From Verrucomicrobiaceae bacterium (lineage in GTDB: Bacteria; Verrucomicrobiota; Verrucomicrobiia; Verrucomicrobiales; Verrucomicrobiaceae), in NCBI GenBank assembly GCA_016795365.1, contig JAEUHN010000001.1, forward strand, positions 186,001-250,000: DNA of 64,000 nucleotides, given 5' to 3'. The notes under the pieces are model-generated. The model saw nothing but the letters and a program-made list of their open reading frames with translations, had not been told where the DNA came from and did no database searches. The position numbers were made by a program, and so were the translations under genes. Of the stretch, positions 7,890 through 14,636 are shown piece by piece (position 1 is the stretch's first letter; the number at the start of each line of letters is the position of its first letter).

Positions 7890-9338
7890 CTAAGCTATCA
7901 CCGGTAACTTGAACTCTTCACGATACTCCTCGTCCTGGAGCTTGTTGGCTTCGGCGGCGAACTCGCCGGTGAACTTCTCCGTCGCTGGATCAATCGTTAG
8001 CCAGGGACCGACGACCGCGAGATCGGTCTTCACGTCGATACGGTTCGCCAACAAATTGGCTTCGAACTCCTCCAAGGTGGCGAGTGCCTCGGCATCGCCT
8101 TGCAGGCGCTCGCGCACTTCGTTGGGGTTCAGCTTCTTGCCGAGACGGTAGCTGGTGTTAGCCAGATGAGCGAGAGCGGCGGAGAGATGGCCATTGAGGA
8201 CGCTGAGGTTGGTGCTCACGGCCTTGCCCTCGCGGATCGACTTGATCCAGTTCCCCTGATGCGTGCCGCCATCATCGAGGCTGAACTTCCGGATGAGTTT
8301 CCCCTGCAAGTCGAAGGCTTTCGACTCGGCGAGATACCCACCTTCGCAATGCACGATGTTGCCAATGCGGATGCCCGTGCTGCGGAAGGCGGGCTCGGTC
8401 TTCCAGTTCATGTCCTTGGCGGGCAGGCCTCGATTATCAAAGAGCAGCGGTGCACCACTCTCGAACTGGAACAGGGCGAGCTGATTGTTCGGCGTCTCGC
8501 CATCGTCCACGTAGCCCCAGCGTGAGCCGAGGCTCATGAAGCGCTTCGGCAACGTCATCTGCCCGAGTGCCCAGCGGGCCACGTCGAGCTGATGCGGGCC
8601 TTGATTGCCGATGTCGCCATTGCCATACGCCCACTGCCAGTGCCAATCGTAGTGGAACTGCTCGCGCATCACCGGCACTTCGGATCGCGGACCGCACCAC
8701 AGATTGTAGTCCACGGCGCTGGGGATCTTGCGTGGAGCGTCGAGCTTGCCGATGCTCTCGCGGGTTTTGTAGTTGAGCCCGCGCGAGAGTTTCATCGGGC
8801 CGATGTGCCCCTCCTTGATCCAGGCAAAGGACTCCTCCCAACCGAGATCGGAGCGCCGCTGCATGCCGTGCTGAACGATGAGGTTGGGACGCTTGGCCGC
8901 GGCCTCCACCAGCTTGCGACCCTCGATGAGGTTGTGGCTCACGGGCTTCTCGATGTAAACGTGCTTGCCGTTCGCGATGGCAGTCAGCGCGATGAGAGCG
9001 TGCGTGTGGTTCGGCGTGGCGATGAGGATGGCGTCCACTTCCTTGTCCTCGCACAGCTTGCGATAGTCCGTGTAGGTCCGCGCCTTCCAGCCAGCTTTCT
9101 CCACGGTGGCCGCGTGCTTCGTGATCTCGCGAGTGTCCACATCGCAGAGCGCCACCACGCGCACGCCATCCATCTTGAGGAAGTCGCCCAGGTGATACTT
9201 GCCACGACCATGCAGACCACAGATGGCCACGCGAATGTCGTCGTGCGAGTGCTTCGGCTTGAAGCAACTGACGGGCAAGGTGTTCGCTGCCGTGATGAGG
9301 GCGGCTCGCTGGAGGAGAGTGCGGCGGGTGAGGCTCAT
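7890..9338 (-). CDS. Gfo/Idh/MocA family oxidoreductase, Tat-exported
   Basis: A 482-residue NAD(P)-dependent oxidoreductase-like protein, probably periplasmic. The N terminus SLTRRTLLQRAALITAA is a twin-arginine signal. The Rossmann motif follows (VAICGLHGRGKYHLGDF, then VVALCDVD), with the family EKPVSHN motif near residue 140 and GNGDIGNQGPHQLDVARWALG in the C-terminal alpha/beta domain. Tat-exported members are abundant in Verrucomicrobiota and Planctomycetes and are linked to sugar or inositol oxidation. The start ATG overlaps the stop of the upstream PmoA-like gene by 4 bases, so the two are very likely translated together and act on the same class of substrate. Confidence 0.92.
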   Translation of the reverse strand: MSLTRRTLLQRAALITAANTLPVSCFKPKHSHDDIRVAICGLHGRGKYHLGDFLKMDGVRVVALCDVDTREITKHAATVEKAGWKARTYTDYRKLCEDKEVDAILIATPNHTHALIALTAIANGKHVYIEKPVSHNLIEGRKLVEAAAKRPNLIVQHGMQRRSDLGWEESFAWIKEGHIGPMKLSRGLNYKTRESIGKLDAPRKIPSAVDYNLWCGPRSEVPVMREQFHYDWHWQWAYGNGDIGNQGPHQLDVARWALGQMTLPKRFMSLGSRWGYVDDGETPNNQLALFQFESGAPLLFDNRGLPAKDMNWKTEPAFRSTGIRIGNIVHCEGGYLAESKAFDLQGKLIRKFSLDDGGTHQGNWIKSIREGKAVSTNLSVLNGHLSAALAHLANTSYRLGKKLNPNEVRERLQGDAEALATLEEFEANLLANRIDVKTDLAVVGPWLTIDPATEKFTGEFAAEANKLQDEEYREEFKLPVIA

Positions 9339-10252
9339 GGCTTGGCAAAGGCCTGGAAGGCGGCATTCAGAGCAACGGGATTGGGGTCACCCTTCTGGAG
9401 CAAAATGCGATACTTCTGCGTCAACGACGAACCTGCCTTGATCGTGTGATTGCCTTTGGTCTTGTCATCCGACTTCTCGAAGTCATGCACACCGAACGGA
9501 TTGCTGGCGAACAACCCGTAGTCACGCACATGCCAGGTGGTGGGATGGCGGAGATTCGAAGGATGATCCATCATTGTGATGGTCACGGGCTCGCCTTTGG
9601 GATCAGCGCCGTAGTAGCACACCCACTCGGCCTTCTTGCCCCACACCTTCTTGTCTTCCTTCCCGGTGCTGGTGATGATCCGACCCTTGCCTTCCTTGAT
9701 GCTGAGGCAAGGAGCCACACGGATGGCCATGGAGCCCTCCTTGGTGTCTTCAAAGGTGACGTCCTCGGCTCCGGCGATCAGCTTGATCTCGAAGTCGATC
9801 TGCCGCGCGTTCTCGGGCAACGCGGTGATGGTGATATGACGCTCATCCGTCAGCACCTCGGAGCCATTCGGCTTCACCCACTGCGAGCGCGCCACAAAGC
9901 TGCCCGTGCTGCCCGCCGCCTTCACCTCGCTGAAGCCCGTGTGCTTGATCGTGCCTGACTTCTCGCCATCGAGCCAGAAGTCCGTGCCGTTCACCGACCC
10001 ATGCGCGAACCAGAGGCTCGAGTGGTGCGGATGATCTTCTTTGTTCTCGATCGGATACGTGCGTGTGAGCGGCGCACCACTCGGACCGATCACGGGATAC
10101 AGGTGCGGACGCTGCGATCCCGTCGTGGCATAGCGTGTGAAGAGCTGGCCGCCGATCTCGACCTTCAAATCGGGACCCTCGGGCGTGATCGCGACATTCT
10201 GCCCATGGAGAGCGGAGACAAGGCTGAGACTGAGGACGAGAAGGGCACGCAT
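9335..10252 (-). CDS. Secreted PmoA-like (DUF6807) family protein
   Basis: A 305-residue exported protein taken from the ATG at 10252, which gives the signal peptide MRALLVLSLSLVSALHGQ; the frame extends to 10297 without signal-like sequence. The HPHHSSLWFAHGSVNGTDFW block and the LYPVIGPSGAPLTR region mark the family annotated as 'PmoA family' / DUF6807. The name is misleading, since it is not methane monooxygenase. In Verrucomicrobiota and Planctomycetes these proteins often sit beside Gfo/Idh/MocA oxidoreductases, as here, where the two genes overlap by 4 bases. Function is unknown; a carbohydrate-modifying role is inferred from context. Confidence 0.82.
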   Translation of the reverse strand: MRALLVLSLSLVSALHGQNVAITPEGPDLKVEIGGQLFTRYATTGSQRPHLYPVIGPSGAPLTRTYPIENKEDHPHHSSLWFAHGSVNGTDFWLDGEKSGTIKHTGFSEVKAAGSTGSFVARSQWVKPNGSEVLTDERHITITALPENARQIDFEIKLIAGAEDVTFEDTKEGSMAIRVAPCLSIKEGKGRIITSTGKEDKKVWGKKAEWVCYYGADPKGEPVTITMMDHPSNLRHPTTWHVRDYGLFASNPFGVHDFEKSDDKTKGNHTIKAGSSLTQKYRILLQKGDPNPVALNAAFQAFAKP

Positions 10253-10293
10253 GGTGAGGCGTTGATTAGCGGGCCTTGCGGCGTCCGGCAAGT

Positions 10294-11895
10294 TCACTTC
10301 ACCATCTCGACGAGCACATAGCCATCCTTGCCATGAGGCTCCTGAAGCTTGTGCTCCTGCTTCGGCGTGCCGTAGAGCTTCATGATGGCGGCGCGATCCT
10401 TCTCACTGGTCCAGAGGCGTTCATGCACGATGAGCCAGCGAAACGGCATGCCTCGCGGACGATCCACCAGACGCTCGGCCTCGTAGCAGCGCTGCCCCAA
10501 ATAAAACGGCCACATTCGCTCGCCGACGCGCACTAACAAAATGGGTTCATCAGGTCCCGTCTTCTCCGTGATCTCGGCAGCGAATTCACGCAGTTCATCC
10601 TCCCACGGCGTTCGGGATACGACTTGGAATGCGAACGCAGAAGCCGCAATGCCAAAGGCCGCCGCCACACCAAGACCCAGCACCACCGGACGATGCCAGA
10701 CTCGCACATCAAAGACCCTGCTCACCGCCACCAGCATCACGAGACCAAGACCCCAGCCTGCCCAGTGCACGTTCGTCCAGGCGATCGAACCTTTCGCCTG
10801 AGTCCACGGAGCCACGACCAACACGGCACCCGCGATCAGCGCGACCGCGTAGGTCGCCATTCGCCAACGTCTGGCCAAGACTTGAAAACGATCCGCCCCC
10901 AAACGCAGCAACGCATCGGCCACCAGGATCGCGGCCGCCACATTGAGCGGCAGCATGAAACGGGGTCGCGACGATGGCAGCAACGCCACCAGCAGAAACG
11001 CCCAGACCATGCCCTTCCGCATCCCGCGCATCCATTGACCATGTCGATCTTCGCCATAGTCCACGCGCCAGCACAGCGGCAGCAGCAGAGCCCAAGGCAG
11101 GAAGTTCACCAGACTCATGGGGATCTGCAGCAGGTAGTTCACGAAGTCGAACTCTACAAAACCAAGCCGGTGCGTGATCTGATCCACCCACACCTTGCCC
11201 GAATCCTTCTGCACATTGCGCTGGCTGTTCAGCACCGCCCACGGCACCCACACGGCGAAGAAACAAAACAAGCCCGCGAAGTGCTTCCATCCGAGCAAGT
11301 CCTTCGACTTTTTTTCAGCAGCCAGCACGCCAATCACGATGCCGTAAAAGTAGAGCATGTGCGGCGGACCTTTAGCCAGGAAGCCTAGCCCAAGCACTAG
11401 CCCGCTCACGATCCAGGAGGCGAGTTCCCTGCCCTGCCAGCGAAGCCCCAGCCACGCGACCAAGGCGATGCCAAACAAGCTCATGTAGAGCGCCTCAATC
11501 TCGATGAGCCGACCTTTCTCGATGAAGCCGATATTCGTGAGCACGATCAGTGCCGCCAGTAGCGCTTGCTCCACGCCCAGCCATCCACGCAGAAACCCGA
11601 ACACGCAGAGGGCCATCGCGAGCGTCATCAGCGTCGATGGGAAACGCACGGTCCACTCATCCATTCGTCCCGTGATCTTGATCGCGACTGCGCTCATCCA
11701 GTTCACCAGCGGCGGCTTGCGATTGTAGATCGCACCGCCCGAGCGCGGCAGCATCCAGTCGCCGTTCTGAATCATCGTGCGACCAGGCAAAACACGCCGC
11801 GCCTCCTCGCCTTGAAGCTCGCGCTTGTCGAGCGCTGGCAAGTAGATCGCCGCCCAGAAGGCAACGATGAGCGCAATGCAAGCCGATGCACGCAT
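10294..11895 (-). CDS. GT39/ArnT-like integral-membrane glycosyltransferase
   Basis: A 533-residue polytopic protein with about eleven hydrophobic segments, taken from the ATG at 11895. The first periplasmic loop has LDKRELQGEEARRVLPGR, matching the D/E-containing catalytic loop of ArnT/PMT (GT39, GT-C fold) enzymes that move sugars from polyprenyl-phosphate donors to lipid A, proteins or glycans. IYNRKPPLVNWMSAVAIK is the conserved 'KPPLxYW' segment. The ATG overlaps the TGA of sufU by one base (TGATG), which implies translational coupling with a functionally unrelated gene. The acceptor is unknown. Confidence 0.87.
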   Translation of the reverse strand: MRASACIALIVAFWAAIYLPALDKRELQGEEARRVLPGRTMIQNGDWMLPRSGGAIYNRKPPLVNWMSAVAIKITGRMDEWTVRFPSTLMTLAMALCVFGFLRGWLGVEQALLAALIVLTNIGFIEKGRLIEIEALYMSLFGIALVAWLGLRWQGRELASWIVSGLVLGLGFLAKGPPHMLYFYGIVIGVLAAEKKSKDLLGWKHFAGLFCFFAVWVPWAVLNSQRNVQKDSGKVWVDQITHRLGFVEFDFVNYLLQIPMSLVNFLPWALLLPLCWRVDYGEDRHGQWMRGMRKGMVWAFLLVALLPSSRPRFMLPLNVAAAILVADALLRLGADRFQVLARRWRMATYAVALIAGAVLVVAPWTQAKGSIAWTNVHWAGWGLGLVMLVAVSRVFDVRVWHRPVVLGLGVAAAFGIAASAFAFQVVSRTPWEDELREFAAEITEKTGPDEPILLVRVGERMWPFYLGQRCYEAERLVDRPRGMPFRWLIVHERLWTSEKDRAAIMKLYGTPKQEHKLQEPHGKDGYVLVEMVK

Positions 11896-12365
11896 CAGTC
11901 CGGCTTGTCCTCCGTGGTCACATCCCCCTGCCCTTTTTCCAGAGCCTGCTCCAGCGCCCGCCACGCGAGCATCGCGCACTTCACACGCTGCGGGAAATGC
12001 TGCACGCCTTCGAGCAGTTGCAGCTCACCGAGCGCATCCTCCTCCGCAAGCTGGCGGTCCTGGCCCGTGACAATGCCACGGAACACACCGGCCATCTTCG
12101 TCGCCTGATCACGCGGCTTGCCTTTCATTTTGATCGTCATCATCGAGGCCGAAGCCTGGCTGATGGCACAGCCCGAACCATTGAACTTGATGTCCTCGAT
12201 CTTGCCATCGTTGAGCTTCAGGAACACGTCGATCTCGTCCCCGCACGATGGATTGTCGCCATGCACATGCACACAGCCCTCACCATGCAGCTCGCCGAAG
12301 TTTCGAGGCTTGCGGCTATGGTCGAGGATGACGCTTTGGTAGAGTTCGCGGAGTTCGTCGTTCAT
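11895..12365 (-). CDS. sufU: SufU-type Fe-S cluster assembly protein
   Basis: A 156-residue NifU N-domain-like protein. The ligand residues are Cys41 and Asp43 (NPSCGDE), Cys66 (GSGCAIS) and Cys130 (RVKCAML). The insert between Cys66 and Cys130 is long, as in SufU rather than IscU. SufU is a zinc-dependent sulfurtransferase that takes persulfide sulfur from SufS. The partner sufS lies at 18384-19604 on the same strand, separated by the restriction-modification island. Upstream, 12415-12427 holds a short hairpin (CCGCT-gaa-AGCGG in minus sense) followed by TTTT, a weak candidate terminator for the XRE gene. Confidence 0.93.
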   Translation of the reverse strand: MNDELRELYQSVILDHSRKPRNFGELHGEGCVHVHGDNPSCGDEIDVFLKLNDGKIEDIKFNGSGCAISQASASMMTIKMKGKPRDQATKMAGVFRGIVTGQDRQLAEEDALGELQLLEGVQHFPQRVKCAMLAWRALEQALEKGQGDVTTEDKPD

Positions 12366-12461
12366 GGGGATGAAGAATGCCTCGGTAGCATCTTTTTCAA
12401 AGACTCAAAAGCATCCGCTTTCAGCGGTCTGCAAGGTGACAATACATCGCCTCCATGAGCG

Positions 12462-12761
12462 TCACTTGATCCCGGCCCGCTTCTCAGCCTCTTCGATCAT
12501 GTCGGACAGCTTGCGTCCCATGCCAATGGCCATGCGGAAATACACGTCGATGGAGGGCGTGCGCATCTGCTTCTCCACATAGCCGATCATCTGGCAGCTC
12601 AGCGCCCCGGCCTCCGCCGTCTTGTTTTGGGAGAGCCCCTCCTCCTCGCGGCACTCACGGGCGATCTGTGCGAGGTGGGCGCACAGCTTTTCGCTTTGAA
12701 TGATGGCTCGGTGTTTGGGCACGTCGGAGCCATTCAAGGTCCGATCATGCGAACCCGGCAT
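12462..12761 (-). CDS. XRE/Cro-type helix-turn-helix regulator
   Basis: A 99-residue DNA-binding protein. The HTH region is roughly residues 28-83 (LAQIARECREEEGLSQ, then MIGYVEKQMRTPSIDVYFRMA), resembling the five-helix XRE fold with a somewhat unusual recognition helix. It may be a controller for the divergent mod-res pair, as with C-proteins of restriction-modification systems; that role is inferred. A perfect palindrome (12761-12776) overlaps its start codon. An in-frame GTG at 12722 is an alternative start that would put the palindrome wholly upstream. No Shine-Dalgarno is seen at either start. Confidence 0.75.
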   Translation of the reverse strand: MPGSHDRTLNGSDVPKHRAIIQSEKLCAHLAQIARECREEEGLSQNKTAEAGALSCQMIGYVEKQMRTPSIDVYFRMAIGMGRKLSDMIEEAEKRAGIK

Positions 12762-12776
12762 TTCACAGTTGTGAAA
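12761..12776. promoter_or_regulatory. Palindromic operator candidate TTTCACA-GT-TGTGAAA
   Basis: A perfect inverted repeat with 7-base arms and a 2-base centre lies at the edge of the 171-base gap between the XRE gene and mod. Its first base is the last base of the XRE start codon. Position and symmetry fit an autoregulatory operator for a dimeric HTH protein. No experimental or database support was available. Confidence 0.55.
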
Positions 12777-12932
12777 TCGCCCAGCGAGCGAGGCAGGTTT
12801 AATCAGCGGGAATGCCTTCCAAACCCACCCGCGCTGCCCTCTTCTTCCCCGCTATTGCCAATGCGGGCGGTGTGCGAGGCGATTCGCAGGCATCGAATCG
12901 AACAGCGGCCAAAGGAGGTCCGTGCTGACACC

Positions 12933-14636
12933 ATGCCGACGCTGAACTGGATCGGCAAGGAGGCCGTCATCAACCATCACCTTGATGTGCCCTTCCACCT
13001 GCTGAAGGACGTGCCGGAACTCGGCTGCGGTGATCCCGGCAGCGGCAATCTCATCGTCGAGGGAGATAACCTCCTCGCCCTCAAAGCCCTGCTCCCCTAC
13101 TACAAGGGCAAGGTAAAGTGCATCTGCATCGACCCGCCCTACAACACCGGCAACGAAGGCTGGGCCTACAACGACAACGTCAACAGCCCCGCCATCAAAA
13201 AGTGGCTCGGCGAGACCGTCGGCAAGGAAGGCGAGACGCTGGACCGGCACGATCGCTGGCTGTGCATGATGTATCCCAGGCTGGCGCTGCTGCGGGAGTT
13301 CTTGAGCGAGGATGGGAGTATCTGGATTGCTTTGGATGACAATGAGATTGGCAACCTGCGATTGATTATGGATGAGGTCTTTGGGCGTGATCGGTTTGTA
13401 GCCAGCAACGTCTGGCAAAAACGATATTCACGGGAGAACCGTGAAGCCATCGGCGATGTTCACGACTACATCGTTGTGTATGCCATGAACCCTGCCCGCT
13501 TTAAGGCGTGCAGGAACAAAATTCCTCCAACTGGCAAACAAGCGAAGGTCTATAAGAACCCAAACAACGACCCGCGTGGCCGATGGAGACCAATACCTCT
13601 GACAGCACAAGCAGGTCATGCGACAGCGGAACAGTTTTACGAGATCGTCAGTCCGTCTGGGAAAAAGTTCCGCCCTTCTGCTGGGCGTTGCTGGGGAATC
13701 GCGGAAGCGACATACAAACAGTATTTGAGCGAAGGACGAATCTACTTCGGCAAAAAAGGCAACTCTCAGCCGAACTTGATTCGATACCTGTCCGAAGTTG
13801 AGGGAATGGTTCCTTGGACATGGTGGCCTCATGAGGAGGTTGGAAACACTGATGAATCCAGCAAAGAGCTTTTGGAGCTGTTTCAAGGTGACGCTGGATT
13901 TAACACGACTCCAAAGCCGAGCCGCCTGATCGAGCGCATCCTGCAAATCGCGACGAACCCCGGCGACCTCGTGCTGGACAGCTTCGCGGGTAGCGGCACG
14001 ACGGGCCATGCGGTGCTGAAGATGAACAGGGCACAGGAAGGGAGCGCGGGCACTCCTGCCCGCAGTGAAACCAATGGCGGCAAAGCCGCGACGAATGAAG
14101 AAGCGGACAAGAGTGTCCGCGCTCCTCTCAACGACCGCCGCTTCATCCTCGTGGAGATGGACGAGAAGATCGCGCCAGACATCACCCGTGAACGCGTGAA
14201 GCGCGTGGCCGAAGGCTACAAGAACGCGAAGGGCGAGAAGGTGCCCGGCCTCGGCGGCGGCTTCCGCTATGTGCGGCTGGGGGAGGCGGTGTTCGACGAG
14301 CATGGCCGCATCCGCGAGAGCGTGCGCTTCGCCGATCTGGCCCGGCACGTCTATTTCACCGAGACAGGCGAGCCTTTGCCCAAGGAACGCGTCTCCGCCA
14401 AAACACCCCTGCTCGGCATCCACCACGGCCGTGCGGTGTATCTGCTCTACAACGGCATCCTCAAGGACAAGAGCGTGGACGGCGGAAACGTGCTCACGAG
14501 CGAGACGCTGGCCCACCTGCCCGCGCACGACGGCCCGAAGGTCGTCTATGCCGCCGGCTGCCGCTTCAGCAAGACGCGGCTGGAGCGCGAGGGCATCACC
14601 TTCAAACAAACCCCTTACGCGATTCGCACCCGCTGA
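12933..14636 (+). CDS. Type III restriction-modification methyltransferase (Mod)
   Basis: A 567-residue beta-class N6-adenine DNA methyltransferase that recognises and methylates the target and specifies it for Res. Motif IV DPPYNTG is at residues 67-73 and the AdoMet motif I FAGSGTTGHAVL starts at residue 351, giving the beta-class order IV, target-recognition domain (about 130-330), I. The frame is open upstream to 12627, but the ATG at 12933 fits the conserved N terminus (LNWIGKEAV). It is preceded by AAAGGAGGT at 12911, a strong Shine-Dalgarno with a long 14-base spacing and nearly the only one in the window. The recognition domain has much lower GC than its flanks, and a palindromic element is inserted in frame just after motif I. 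Confidence 0.93.
   Translation: MPTLNWIGKEAVINHHLDVPFHLLKDVPELGCGDPGSGNLIVEGDNLLALKALLPYYKGKVKCICIDPPYNTGNEGWAYNDNVNSPAIKKWLGETVGKEGETLDRHDRWLCMMYPRLALLREFLSEDGSIWIALDDNEIGNLRLIMDEVFGRDRFVASNVWQKRYSRENREAIGDVHDYIVVYAMNPARFKACRNKIPPTGKQAKVYKNPNNDPRGRWRPIPLTAQAGHATAEQFYEIVSPSGKKFRPSAGRCWGIAEATYKQYLSEGRIYFGKKGNSQPNLIRYLSEVEGMVPWTWWPHEEVGNTDESSKELLELFQGDAGFNTTPKPSRLIERILQIATNPGDLVLDSFAGSGTTGHAVLKMNRAQEGSAGTPARSETNGGKAATNEEADKSVRAPLNDRRFILVEMDEKIAPDITRERVKRVAEGYKNAKGEKVPGLGGGFRYVRLGEAVFDEHGRIRESVRFADLARHVYFTETGEPLPKERVSAKTPLLGIHHGRAVYLLYNGILKDKSVDGGNVLTSETLAHLPAHDGPKVVYAAGCRFSKTRLEREGITFKQTPYAIRTR
14041..14125. repeat. Compound palindromic element inserted in mod
   Basis: An 85-base block in which three hairpins nest inside one inverted repeat. 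The left hairpin is GCGGGCA-CTCC-TGCCCGC, the centre is GCGGC-AAA-GCCGC, and the right is GCGGACA-AGAG-TGTCCGC. The outer 23-base arms (14041-14063 and 14103-14125) match at 20 positions. The differences are compensated within each small stem, so both hairpins stay perfect. In mod it encodes a low-complexity segment between motif I and RRFILVEMD. It resembles REP/BIME-like interspersed palindromes of Verrucomicrobiota; that family assignment is from memory. Confidence 0.75.
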
